A stretch of 64,000 nt of DNA from NCBI RefSeq assembly GCF_000225825.1, contig NZ_AGBX01000007.1, positions 744,001 to 808,000 of the forward strand. The letters run 5' to 3'. How positions within the stretch are numbered: the stretch's first letter is position 1; the number at the start of each line of letters is the position of its first letter. Positions 24,479 to 34,054 of the stretch are shown in pieces. Below the pieces are notes generated by a model. It saw only the letters and a program-made list of their open reading frames with translations, searched no databases and was not told where the DNA came from. A program made the translations under genes and the position numbers. The stretch comes from Brachybacterium squillarum M-6-3 (GTDB lineage Bacteria > Actinomycetota > Actinomycetes > Actinomycetales > Dermabacteraceae).

Positions 24479-26517
24479 GATCGGGCGCCCTCCGCCGGGC
24501 CGCGCTCGGGCGCCGGGTTCGCCGCGAAGGTCTCCTCCCAGGCGGAGAAGGCTGTGATGCGGTGCGCGGCCTCGCGGTACTGCCGCTGCAGCTCGGGCCA
24601 GCGGCGGTGCAGCTCGAGGTGGGCGCGCAGGCCGTCGCCGAGCATCTCCCGCACCTGCTGGGGGTCACGGCGGTACCAGGAGACCTGGGTGCCCTCGGCG
24701 TTGGAGACCAGCGCCGAGTCGTAGGCCGACAGTCGCCACCACTTGGCGTCGATGTGGGCGATCGCGGCCTGCGGGTTGCGGGCGGCGGAGGCCGCGGGAC
24801 GCTTCAGCAGCTGCTTGGCGAGGTTCTTCGCGGTCCACAGCGGCAGCACCGCCGCCCGGGGCGGGGTGAAGGGGCGGCCCTTCCGCGGCGGCTTGTCGAT
24901 GTGCACACCCGGGTACTGGTCGGGGTCCTTCTTCGCGGCGGCGTCGTCGAACTCGGCGGCCATCGCACGGATCTCGGGCAGCTTGGTGCCGATGGTGGGG
25001 TGCAGGACATCGGGGCCGGCCAGCACGTCGCGCTGGGCCAGCAGGCGCCCCGCCTCCGTGTAGTACTGCATGGACAGCAGGTGCTTGATGTCGGCGGACT
25101 GCGACTCGCGCACCACCCGGCCCCCGCGCTCGTAGGGCGAGTGCAGCAGCGCCGTGATGATGCGGTTGCGCTCGTGGAAGTAGGCCTGCCAGCCCACCAG
25201 GTCGTCCTTGTCCACCCAGCTCATGTGCCACACCCCGGCCCCGGGCAGGGAGACCGTGGGGTAGCCGGCCTTCTTGGCGCGCAGGCCGTACTCGGCGTCG
25301 TCCCACTTGATGAACACCGGCAGGCTCAGCCCGATCGCGCGCACCGTCTCGGTGGGGATCAGGCAGGACCACCAGCCGTTGTAGTCCACGTCGGCCCGGC
25401 GGTGCAGCCAGGGGGTGGAGCGGAGCGGGGAGCGGGCGAAGTCGTGGCCGAGGGAGGCGCCGTGGTCGGGCAGGGTGGGCTGCGTGCGCCAGGGGTCGAC
25501 GACCTCGCCGAAGGTGTGCAGCACGCAGCGGTTGTTGAGGTCGAACATGTGGGCGCCGACCAGGGTGGGGGTGGTGGCGAAGTCCGCGAACACCGTCATC
25601 CGGATCAGCGACTCCGGCTCGAGCACGATGTCGTCGTCGCAGTTGACCACGTAGGTGGAGCTGCCGGCGGTGGCGGCCTCGTACATCCCGCGGGAGAAGC
25701 CGCCGGAGCCGCCGATGTTGCCCTGCTCGAGGAGGCGCAGCTGCCCGCCGAGGCGCTCCTGCAGCGGCGCGAGCTCCTCCGGGTGGTCGGAGAGCCGGTC
25801 GCTGCCCTGGTCGATCACGTACATCACGTCGAGCAGCGCCCGCAGGGCGGGGTCCTCCGCGATGGTGCGGATGTTCTCCAGGCAGTAGTCCACCTTGTTC
25901 ATGGTGGTCATGGAGATGGAGAAGCTGCCGGTGGTGCGGGCGAGGTCGGCGTCGGCGGTCCACTCGGCACCGTGGATGAGGAAGTCCTCCTCGCCCGCGT
26001 AGGCGTCGAACCAGTACCAGCCGCCGTCGCCGAAGGCCGTCAGCGGCAGCTCGAACACCTGCTCCCCGGCCTCGGTGACGGTGCGCGAGAGGTGGCGCTG
26101 CAGGGTGCCGCGCGCCGTGGAGCGCATGATCACCAGGTGCCCGGGCCCGGAGGTGGTCACGGTCAGGCGGATCGTGCGCACCGGGGTCCAGCGCCGCCAG
26201 TAGGAGGCCGGGAAGGCGTTGAAGTAGGTGCCGAAGGAGCGCATGGACCGGGCGGGGATGCCCACGGCGTGGCGCTGGTCCAGCTCGCTGAGACGCACCC
26301 CCTTGCGCGGCACGGGCGGCGGCGCCGCCGCGGGCGCCGGCTCCTCACCCTCCTGCGGACCGCCGAGGCTGAACGCGCCGCCGGTGGCGCCCGAGCGGGC
26401 GTTGTCCCGCTCGATGTAGAGCTGGACCACGTCGGGCGAGAGCTCGCGCGGAAGGATCAGCCGCTGCAGCAGGCGCTGCACGGGGGGGCTGTCGGGGGTG
26501 GTCGTCCGCTCGGGCAT
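24475..26517 (-). CDS. GlfT2-like galactofuranosyltransferase
   Basis: This is a 680-residue family 2 glycosyltransferase. An N-terminal beta-rich region (to about 180) is followed by a GT-A domain. It has the metal-binding CDDD in YVVNCDDDIVLEPES, the catalytic WDD in FIKWDDAEYGLRAK, and the histidine GVWHMSWVDKDD. The C-terminal helical domain with DAKWWRLSAYDSALV is also typical. All match mycobacterial GlfT2, which polymerises alternating beta-1,5 and beta-1,6 galactofuranose. The neighbours glf and Wzm/Wzt support this. Linkage specificity cannot be read from sequence. The gene starts 70 bases after glf. Confidence 0.92.
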   Translation of the reverse strand: MPERTTTPDSPPVQRLLQRLILPRELSPDVVQLYIERDNARSGATGGAFSLGGPQEGEEPAPAAAPPPVPRKGVRLSELDQRHAVGIPARSMRSFGTYFNAFPASYWRRWTPVRTIRLTVTTSGPGHLVIMRSTARGTLQRHLSRTVTEAGEQVFELPLTAFGDGGWYWFDAYAGEEDFLIHGAEWTADADLARTTGSFSISMTTMNKVDYCLENIRTIAEDPALRALLDVMYVIDQGSDRLSDHPEELAPLQERLGGQLRLLEQGNIGGSGGFSRGMYEAATAGSSTYVVNCDDDIVLEPESLIRMTVFADFATTPTLVGAHMFDLNNRCVLHTFGEVVDPWRTQPTLPDHGASLGHDFARSPLRSTPWLHRRADVDYNGWWSCLIPTETVRAIGLSLPVFIKWDDAEYGLRAKKAGYPTVSLPGAGVWHMSWVDKDDLVGWQAYFHERNRIITALLHSPYERGGRVVRESQSADIKHLLSMQYYTEAGRLLAQRDVLAGPDVLHPTIGTKLPEIRAMAAEFDDAAAKKDPDQYPGVHIDKPPRKGRPFTPPRAAVLPLWTAKNLAKQLLKRPAASAARNPQAAIAHIDAKWWRLSAYDSALVSNAEGTQVSWYRRDPQQVREMLGDGLRAHLELHRRWPELQRQYREAAHRITAFSAWEETFAANPAPERGPAEGARS

Positions 26518-26586
26518 GGTGCTCCTCGGGGGTGCGTCGGGGACGGGTCGGGCGCAGCCGCGGCACGTGGCCGCAGGGGCGACGGC

Positions 26587-27771
<1,185 letters not shown>

Positions 27772-27840
27772 TCAGGGGCATGATCTGCCGGAAGACCCGC
27801 TCACCGTAGCCGAGCCGACCGGCGGCGACGCGGCGGACGA

Positions 27841-27863
27841 GCCCACGGCACGAAGCCGTGGGC
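27841..27863 (-). terminator. Hairpin after the GT2 gene, upstream of glf
   Basis: A perfect 9-base stem GCCCACGGC / GCCGTGGGC with a 5-base loop lies 6 bases after the stop of the gene ending at 27870. There is no U-run. It could end or attenuate transcription before glf. Confidence 0.55.
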
Positions 27864-27869
27864 GATCGT

Positions 27870-28811
27870 TCACGAGGCGTTCAGGGAATGGTCCGCAGCC
27901 GTCTGCTCGCCGTGCTCGACGAAGCGGCGGTAGCCGAGCCCGCGCACCCAGCCGGGCACGAAGCGGTAGCCGCCGCGCAGAACCACGTTGATCAGGAAGC
28001 GGCGCGGGGTGGTGACCCGGTCGCGCAGCATGACCCGCTGCAGCTGCAGGTCGGAGGCGAACATCACCCAGCCGCCGCGGCGGGCGAAGAGCTGCTCGTC
28101 CACCCGGTAGTCCACGACCACGGGCTCCACGTTGCCCATGCGGGCTCCCCCGAGCATCATCCGCTCCCACAGCCAGTAGTCCTCGAGCAGCTTGAGGTCG
28201 CGGTAACCGCCGACGGCCAGCGCGGTGGAGCGGCGCAGCACCACGGTGGGGTGGTGGAAGGGCGTGTGGTGGGGCAGGTAGGCGACGATCTCGGCGTGGG
28301 TGAGGGGGCGGCTGCGGCGCGGCCCGGTGCCCGGGGGCACGGAGTCGCTGAACTCCTGCATGCCGCCGCCGATGAGGTCGGCGCCCTCGGCGGTCACGGG
28401 ATCGGTGAGCCCTTCCCCCGTGGTCATGGCGGGGATCTGCACGGCGAAGCGCTCGGGACGGCAGAGGTCGTCGGCGTCGGCGCGGGCGACGATCTCGTGC
28501 GGGGAGGCCTCCAGGCCGTCCTGCAGGCACAGGGCGATGCCGCGGTGGGCCTCGTGGCGCAGCACCCGGGCGGGACCGAACTCCCCGGCCTCGATACGGG
28601 CCACCACGGCCTCCAGCCCTTCCGGGAGGGGACCGTCGACGGTGAGGATCAGCAGGTCGGGCCGGAGCGTCTGGGCGAGGGTCGCGGAGCGGACCGCGTC
28701 CTCGAAGCGGTCGGGCTCGTCCTTGCGCCACAGGGGCATCAGCACCGTGAAGGGGGCGGCCCCGGCGGGCGGCTCCCCCTGCGGTCCCGGCGCCGCGGCG
28801 GTGGAGGTCAC
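27870..28811 (-). CDS. Family 2 glycosyltransferase
   Basis: This is a 313-residue GT-A enzyme. The opening FTVLMPLWRKDEPDRFEDAVRS as a whole and the metal-binding ADADD (in IVARADADDLCRPERF) are typical of family 2. The region KLLEDYWLWERMML carries the acidic catalytic pair. Related proteins act in surface polysaccharide pathways; the sugar is unknown. The protein is soluble, with one weakly hydrophobic patch near the C-terminus (FLINVVLRGGYRFVPGW). The GTG start overlaps the stop of the GlfT1-like gene (GTGA), so it belongs to the same operon. Confidence 0.87.
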   Translation of the reverse strand: MTSTAAAPGPQGEPPAGAAPFTVLMPLWRKDEPDRFEDAVRSATLAQTLRPDLLILTVDGPLPEGLEAVVARIEAGEFGPARVLRHEAHRGIALCLQDGLEASPHEIVARADADDLCRPERFAVQIPAMTTGEGLTDPVTAEGADLIGGGMQEFSDSVPPGTGPRRSRPLTHAEIVAYLPHHTPFHHPTVVLRRSTALAVGGYRDLKLLEDYWLWERMMLGGARMGNVEPVVVDYRVDEQLFARRGGWVMFASDLQLQRVMLRDRVTTPRRFLINVVLRGGYRFVPGWVRGLGYRRFVEHGEQTAADHSLNAS

Positions 28812-29803
28812 CGGCCGGCCGCCCGGTCGATGGCCCGCACGTCGGCGGCGGCCTCCCCGTCGGCGGCGAGCACCGCCGGCGAGGGCCGGGGGCCGCGGCG
28901 CAGCGCCGCGCCGAGGCCGCGTAGGCCGATGCCGAGCAGGTCGCCGCGGTGGCGCAGGAGCCGGGTGGCCCAGCCGAGCAGGGTGCGGCCGCCGTAGACC
29001 GCCTTCTCCCAGGGGGCGAAGGAGGTGGTGCGCAGCAGCGCCCAGGTGCGGTTGCGCACGTCGTAGTAGAAGCGGTTGCCGGGGTTGGACTGCGCGTCCC
29101 CGAAGCGGGCGGTGCGGTGCTCGACCACGGAGTCCGGCACGTGCAGGCCGCGGCCGCGGCGCAGCAGGCGGCCGGTGTGCTCGAAGTCGTCGGACCAGAT
29201 GAAGTAGTCCGCGTAGGGCAGGCCGAGACGGCGCACGTCCTCGCCGCTCAGCAGCGCGGAGACGTAGCTGGCGGTGCGGATCGGGCGGCCGTCCCGGGTG
29301 GCGGTGCGGGCGTCGCGGCGGTCCTGGCCGCTCGCGCCCAGGCGCACCCGGGAGGAGTTCATGGGGTGGGTGCGGCCGTCGGTCCACACCGCTCGGGAGC
29401 TCAGCACGCTGAGCCGCACCGGGGAGGATTCGAGGGCGTCCAGCAGGGCGGCGAGCGCCCCGGGGGCGGGGACCGTGTCGTCGTCCATCACCCAGATCCA
29501 GTCGGCCTCGTGGCGCACCAGGGCGCGGGCGATGCCGGTCGCGAAGCCGCCGGCCCCGCCGACGTTGCGCCGCAGGTGCAGGACGTCCGCGCCGATCGGG
29601 TGGGCGTCGGCCACGGCGCCGGAGCCGTCCGAGGAGTCGTTGTCGATGACCACGACGGCGTCGGGCCGGCGCTCCTGGGCGGCGAGGGCGTCCAGGCAGT
29701 CCGCCAGCAGCTGCTCCCGGTTGTAGGTGACCACGACAGCCACCACGCGGGACGCGGCGGCACGGGCGTGGGCGGTGGCCTCGGCGAGGGCGGGATCGGG
29801 CAC
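28808..29803 (-). CDS. GlfT1-like glycosyltransferase (GT2)
   Basis: This is a 331-residue GT-A enzyme. It has VVAVVVTYNREQLLADCL, a DDD metal site in WIWVMDDDTVP, the catalytic pair in YFIWSDDFEHTGRL and a downstream histidine VVEHRTARFG. This pattern matches GlfT1, which adds the first galactofuranose units to the lipid-linked acceptor. Position at the head of an operon with glf, a GlfT2-like gene and Wzm/Wzt supports this. The start is uncertain: I chose GTG 29803, which has AGGAGG 4 bases upstream, over start codons further 5'. Confidence 0.85.
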   Translation of the reverse strand: MPDPALAEATAHARAAASRVVAVVVTYNREQLLADCLDALAAQERRPDAVVVIDNDSSDGSGAVADAHPIGADVLHLRRNVGGAGGFATGIARALVRHEADWIWVMDDDTVPAPGALAALLDALESSPVRLSVLSSRAVWTDGRTHPMNSSRVRLGASGQDRRDARTATRDGRPIRTASYVSALLSGEDVRRLGLPYADYFIWSDDFEHTGRLLRRGRGLHVPDSVVEHRTARFGDAQSNPGNRFYYDVRNRTWALLRTTSFAPWEKAVYGGRTLLGWATRLLRHRGDLLGIGLRGLGAALRRGPRPSPAVLAADGEAAADVRAIDRAAGR

Positions 29804-29853
29804 GGCGCCTCCTGCATGCTGCTCGGACACCGCCCGGGCGGCGGCGATCACCC

Positions 29854-29859
29854 AGTGTA
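29854..29859 (-). promoter_or_regulatory. Probable -10 of the galactofuranan operon
   Basis: TACACT on the minus strand lies about 50 bases before the GTG at 29803. No convincing -35 is present. It would drive the six-gene minus-strand operon. Confidence 0.5.
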
Positions 29860-29966
29860 CGGAGCGTCTCCGTCCCGGGCGGCGGGGGCGCACCGGCGTG
29901 TGTGAAGGTTCCCGGGAGGTCCGGTGGGGGCGTGTCCCGGCCGAGGGCGCGGCGGGGACTTCGGGC

Positions 29967-29972
29967 TACCCT
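29967..29972 (+). promoter_or_regulatory. Probable -10 of the LCP gene
   Basis: TACCCT in a G-rich context gives a leader of about 68 bases before the ATG at 30048. The same hexamer occurs before the WbpA-like gene at 32223. It is divergent from the promoter at 29854. Confidence 0.45.
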
Positions 29973-30047
29973 GGCGGGCGCGGTGCCCCGCACCCGCGCC
30001 CCGATCCCGCATCGTCCCGCGCCCCTTCCCCGCGTCAGGAGACATCC

Positions 30048-31382
30048 ATGAGCGACCAGCAGCCCCCGCGCTCCTCGCGCCCCGGAGGCCCCCGGCGGCC
30101 CGGCAGCAGCCGCGCCCGTGCCGGGGGCAGCGCCCGCGCCATGCCCTCCGTCGAGGAGCAGGAGCGGCAGGCGCGCGCCGCCCGGGAGCCGCGTGGTCCG
30201 GGCGCCGCCCGCGGAGGCAGCGAGGACCGCACCACCGCGATCCCCACCTCCTCCTACGAGCCCACCCCGACCCGCGCCTACCCCGTCTACCAGGACGGCG
30301 CCGGACAGCCGGCGCCGCATGGCGCACGCCCGGCCGCGGGTCCCCCGGTGGGCGGCTCCGGCGGCGGTCCCGCCGGGCCCGGCGGCCCGGGCGGCCCCGG
30401 GGACGGGGGCCGGGGCGGCGGCAGGGGGCCTCGTCGCCGCTCCCGGGCCTCCCGCATCCCACGTCCGCTGCGGCTCGCCGCGACCGGCCTGGCCCTGGTG
30501 CTGGTGATCGTGCTGGGCTGGGGCGCCGGGCTGATGCTGTGGGCGGACAGTCGCATCGAGCACGTCGACGCGCTCTCCGACGCGGCGAACACCCCCGGCA
30601 CCACCTACCTGATCGCCGGCTCGGACAGCCGCGACGGCGAGTCCGTGGCCGACGACGGCACCGAGGGCCAGCGCACCGACACCATGATGCTGCTGCACAA
30701 GGCCCGCAACGGGAACAGCTACCTGGTCTCCCTGCCCCGCGACACCCTGGTCGACATCCCCGGCCACGGCGGCTACAAGCTGAACGCCGCCTACGCCTTC
30801 GGCGGGGCGCCGCTGCTGGTGGAGACCGTCGAGGCCTTCACCGGGCTCACCGTCGACCACTACGTCGAGGTCGGCTTCGACGGCGTCGCGAACGTGGTCG
30901 ACGCGGTGGGCACCGTGAACCTCTGCATCGACCAGGACGTGGACGACGAGAAGTCGGGCCTGGTGATGACCGAGGGCTGCCACGACGTCGGCGGCGACCA
31001 GGCCCTGGCCTTCGTCCGCGCCCGCTACTTCGACCCCACCGCCGACCTCGGCCGTCAGGGCCGCCAGCAGCAGTTCGTGGCCGCTCTGATGGACCGCATG
31101 ACCGATCCCGGGGTGATCCTGAACCCCGTGACCCAGGTGAAGGTGGCCGGGGCCGGCTCCGACGCGCTGACCACCAGCGAGGGCACCGGCATGATCGACG
31201 TGGCCCGGATGGGGCTGACGGCCCGCTCCGCGATGAACGGCGGCGGCTCCCTCACGATCCCCATCGAGGACCAGGAGTACCGCACCCAGAACTCGGGCGT
31301 CGCGATCCTCACCGACGATGCCGACGTGGCGGAGTTCTTCGGCGCGATCGAGGACGGCAGCGCGGCGACCGCCACGGAGTGA
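30048..31382 (+). CDS. LytR-CpsA-Psr (LCP) family glycopolymer ligase
   Basis: This is a 444-residue membrane protein. A disordered cytoplasmic N-terminus of about 135 residues rich in Pro, Gly and Arg is followed by one membrane helix (LAATGLALVLVIVLGWGA) and an extracytoplasmic LCP domain. It has LIAGSDSRDG, RTDTMMLLH, SLPRDTLVDIPG, KLNAAYAFGG and RARYFDPTADLGRQGRQQ. The conserved Asp/Arg residues for pyrophosphate-lipid binding are present. LCP enzymes transfer lipid-linked glycopolymers to peptidoglycan. Encoded between the galactofuranan operon and the WbpA-like gene, it is the likely ligase for this locus. AGGAG lies 7 bases upstream of the ATG. Confidence 0.93.
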   Translation: MSDQQPPRSSRPGGPRRPGSSRARAGGSARAMPSVEEQERQARAAREPRGPGAARGGSEDRTTAIPTSSYEPTPTRAYPVYQDGAGQPAPHGARPAAGPPVGGSGGGPAGPGGPGGPGDGGRGGGRGPRRRSRASRIPRPLRLAATGLALVLVIVLGWGAGLMLWADSRIEHVDALSDAANTPGTTYLIAGSDSRDGESVADDGTEGQRTDTMMLLHKARNGNSYLVSLPRDTLVDIPGHGGYKLNAAYAFGGAPLLVETVEAFTGLTVDHYVEVGFDGVANVVDAVGTVNLCIDQDVDDEKSGLVMTEGCHDVGGDQALAFVRARYFDPTADLGRQGRQQQFVAALMDRMTDPGVILNPVTQVKVAGAGSDALTTSEGTGMIDVARMGLTARSAMNGGGSLTIPIEDQEYRTQNSGVAILTDDADVAEFFGAIEDGSAATATE

Positions 31383-31394
31383 TGACCGCGACTG

Positions 31395-32102
31395 TCAGCG
31401 GAAGAGCATGTCGATGACGATGTTCACCGAGTTCAGCATCGACTGGCCCTTGGAGCGCGAGTAGTCGGTGTAGAGGATGTGCACCGGGTACTCCCGCACG
31501 CTCAGCCCGTGACGCCCGATCTCCTCGACGATCTCGGAGGCGTGCGCCATCCGGTTCTGCTCGATCGAGATCTTCTCGCAGGCGCCGCGGCCGATCACCC
31601 GCAGCCCGTTGTGGGCGTCGGTGAGCTTCACCCCGGAGGTGAGGTTCGAGTACCAGACGGCGCCGCGCAGCACGAGGCGCTTGGCCCAGCCCGGCCGGGT
31701 GCGGGCGTCCAGGAAGCGCGAGCCGAGCACGAGGTCCACGTCCTCTGCCTCGCGCAGGGCGATCATCGCGGCGGCGTCGTCCACCTGGTGCTGGCCGTCG
31801 GAGTCGAAGGTGACGATCTGCGCCATCGCCGGGTCGCGCAGCGCGAAGTCGATGCCGGTCTTCAGTGCCGCGCCCTGCCCCATGTTGTAGGGGTGGCGCA
31901 CCACCGCGGCGCCGGCCTCCTCGGCGATGCGGGCGGAGTCATCGGCGCTGCCGTCGTCCACGCACACCACCAGCGGGTACCGCTCCCGCAGGGAGCGGAT
32001 CACGTCCCCGACGACCTCGCCCTCGTTGAACAGGGGCACCACGAACCAGGTGCGGTCGGCCGCCGGGGCGGCACCGGCACCGAGCGGCGCGGGCTGGGTC
32101 AT
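31395..32102 (-). CDS. DPM1/GtrB-like family 2 glycosyltransferase
   Basis: This is a 235-residue GT-A enzyme with WFVVPLFNEGEVVGDVI, VVCVDDGSADDS, the metal site TFDSDGQHQVDD and GSRFLDARTR. It lacks C-terminal membrane helices, like dolichol-phosphate-mannose synthases that transfer a sugar from a nucleotide donor to polyprenyl phosphate. The conserved YTDYSRSKGQSMLNSVNI end is typical of the group found with DUF2304 proteins. A DUF2304 gene lies on the opposite strand at 33635. AAGGAG precedes the ATG at 5 bases. Confidence 0.9.
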   Translation of the reverse strand: MTQPAPLGAGAAPAADRTWFVVPLFNEGEVVGDVIRSLRERYPLVVCVDDGSADDSARIAEEAGAAVVRHPYNMGQGAALKTGIDFALRDPAMAQIVTFDSDGQHQVDDAAAMIALREAEDVDLVLGSRFLDARTRPGWAKRLVLRGAVWYSNLTSGVKLTDAHNGLRVIGRGACEKISIEQNRMAHASEIVEEIGRHGLSVREYPVHILYTDYSRSKGQSMLNSVNIVIDMLFR

Positions 32103-32222
32103 CGGGGCTCCTTGGAGGGGGACCGGAGGATCGCCGGCCCGGGCGGGCCGGCGGGCGGTCGGGCGACACGGCCGGGAGCGCCCCGGCCAGGGCTCCTGGG
32201 GACCGCCGACGCCCGTGGAGGA

Positions 32223-32228
32223 TACCCT
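32223..32228 (+). promoter_or_regulatory. Probable -10 of the WbpA-like operon
   Basis: TACCCT lies about 80 bases before the GTG at 32308. The start codon itself has a strong AGGAGGAG upstream. The rest of the gap (32103-32307) is GC-rich with several short inverted repeats and no clear further signal. Confidence 0.45.
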
Positions 32229-32307
32229 GTCACGGTGGCCGCCCGGTGCGGGTGCGCCACCCCGTCGCCGTCGGTGCGAGCGCCGTCTCGCAGGAGGAGA
32301 AGAACTG

Positions 32308-33630
32308 GTGAAGACCGCAGTCGTGGCCCTGGGCAAGATCGGACTGCCGCTTGCGGTGCAGTTCGCCGACGCGGGCCACGAGGTGGTCGGCGTGGACGTC
32401 AGCGAGCGCCAGGTGGAGCTGGTCAACCAGGGGGTCGAGCCGTTCCCCGGGGAGGCGCAGCTCGCCGAGAAGCTCGCGGAGCTGGTGCCCGCCGGTCGCC
32501 TGCGCGCCACCACCGACTACGCCGAAGCGATCCCCGGCGCGGACGCCGTGGTGATCGTGGTGCCGCTGTTCGTGGACGACGCCTCCTGGGAGCCGGACTT
32601 CGCGTGGATGGACGCCGCCACCCGCTCGCTCGCCGAGCACCTCACCCCCGGCACCCTGGTCTCCTACGAGACCACCCTGCCGGTGGGCACCCTGCGCGGC
32701 CGCTTCGTGCCGATGATCGAGGAGATCTCCGGTCTGACCGAGTCCGAGGACTTCTTCGCCGTGTTCTCCCCCGAGCGGGTGCTGACCGGCCGCGTGTTCG
32801 CGGACCTGCGCAAGTACCCCAAGCTGATCGGCGCGATCTCCGCGGCCGGGGCCGAGCGGGCCCGCGCCTTCTACGAGTCGGCCCTGCAGTTCGACGAGCG
32901 CCCTGACCTGCCCCGCCCCAACGGCGTCTGGGACCTCGGCTCCCCCGAGGCCTCCGAGCTGGCCAAGCTCGCCGAGACCACCTACCGGGACGTGAACATC
33001 GCGCTGGCCAACGAGTTCGCCCTGTTCGCCCAGGACCACGGCATCGACGTGTACAAGGTCATCGAGGCCAGCAACTCCCAGCCCTACTCCCACATCCACC
33101 AGCCCGGCATCGCGGTGGGCGGGCACTGCATCCCCGTCTACCCCCGGCTGTACCTCTCCACCGACCCGGCCGCCACCACGGTGCGCACGGCCCGGCAGCT
33201 GAACGCCTCCGTGCCCGCCCGCCTGGTGGAGCGCGCCGAGTCCCTTCTCGGGGACCTGTCCGGTGTGAAGTCCGTCGTGCTCGGCGCCTCCTACCGCACC
33301 GGGGTGAAGGAGACCGCCTTCTCCGGCGTCTTCCCGGTGGTCGAGGAGCTGCGCGCCCGCGGCGCCGAGGTGGCGGTGCACGACACCTACTACGACGACG
33401 CCGAGCTCGAAGGCTTCGGCTGGGCGCCCTATCACCCGGGCGAGGCCGCCGACCTGGTCATCGTGCAGACCAACCACCCCGAGTACGCGGAGCTCACCGC
33501 CGCGGAGGTCCCCGGGGTGCGGCTGCTCGTGGACGGCCGCAACATCACCCGCGCCGAGCACTGGACGGGCACCCCGCGCCTGGTCCTCGGCGACGGCTCC
33601 GCCTCCACCCACCGCGACGGCGAGGCCTGA
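32308..33630 (+). CDS. UDP-GlcNAc/ManNAc 6-dehydrogenase (WbpA/WecC type)
   Basis: This is a 440-residue NAD-dependent nucleotide-sugar dehydrogenase. It has an N-terminal Rossmann fold (MKTAVVALGKIGLPLA, ending VVGVDV), a central KLAETTYRDVNIALANEFA helix and the catalytic Cys274 in GGHCIPVYP, and it has the C-terminal UDP-binding domain. The family oxidises the C6 of UDP-GlcNAc or UDP-ManNAc to the uronate. WbpB, WbpD, WbpE and WbpI homologues occur in the same region, so the first step of the UDP-ManNAc3NAcA pathway, acting on UDP-GlcNAc, is the more likely role. The substrate is inferred. It heads a four-gene overlapping operon. Confidence 0.88.
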   Translation: MKTAVVALGKIGLPLAVQFADAGHEVVGVDVSERQVELVNQGVEPFPGEAQLAEKLAELVPAGRLRATTDYAEAIPGADAVVIVVPLFVDDASWEPDFAWMDAATRSLAEHLTPGTLVSYETTLPVGTLRGRFVPMIEEISGLTESEDFFAVFSPERVLTGRVFADLRKYPKLIGAISAAGAERARAFYESALQFDERPDLPRPNGVWDLGSPEASELAKLAETTYRDVNIALANEFALFAQDHGIDVYKVIEASNSQPYSHIHQPGIAVGGHCIPVYPRLYLSTDPAATTVRTARQLNASVPARLVERAESLLGDLSGVKSVVLGASYRTGVKETAFSGVFPVVEELRARGAEVAVHDTYYDDAELEGFGWAPYHPGEAADLVIVQTNHPEYAELTAAEVPGVRLLVDGRNITRAEHWTGTPRLVLGDGSASTHRDGEA

Positions 33631-33634
33631 GCGG

Positions 33635-34054
33635 ATGGATCCGCTGCCCCTGCTCGAGGCCCTCGGCCCGGCCGCCGACACCGGCGGCCGCACCGTGATC
33701 ATCCAGCTGCTGCTGGTGGCCGGGATCGTCGTGATCGTCGGCTGGCTGTTCCTCACCCGCGGGGCGAAGCAGCTGGCCGTGCGCCGGCTGATCATCATCG
33801 CCTTCGCGGTGTTCGCGGTGCTCACGGTGCTGTTCCCGCGGGTGCTCAGCGAGGTGGCGAACCTGGTGGGGGTGGGCCGCGGCGCCGACCTGCTGCTGTA
33901 CGCCACCGTGGTGGTGCTGCTGGGCTTCCTGGCCCTGCAGGAGGCCCGCACCAAGGCCGCCGAGAAGCGCACCACCTATCTCGCGCGCCGCCTCGCCCTC
34001 GACGAGGCCGAGTCCCCCGCGGCGTACCGCGAGCGCGCGATGCGCGATCGATGA
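33635..34054 (+). CDS. DUF2304 membrane protein
   Basis: This is a 139-residue protein with three predicted membrane helices (about 22-40, 50-67 and 83-100) and a charged C-terminus. DUF2304 proteins accompany DPM1-like glycosyltransferases and may help present or flip the polyprenyl-linked sugar. Here the partner would be the enzyme at 31395-32102. It begins 5 bases after the WbpA-like stop and overlaps the next gene by 4 bases. Confidence 0.82.
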   Translation: MDPLPLLEALGPAADTGGRTVIIQLLLVAGIVVIVGWLFLTRGAKQLAVRRLIIIAFAVFAVLTVLFPRVLSEVANLVGVGRGADLLLYATVVVLLGFLALQEARTKAAEKRTTYLARRLALDEAESPAAYRERAMRDR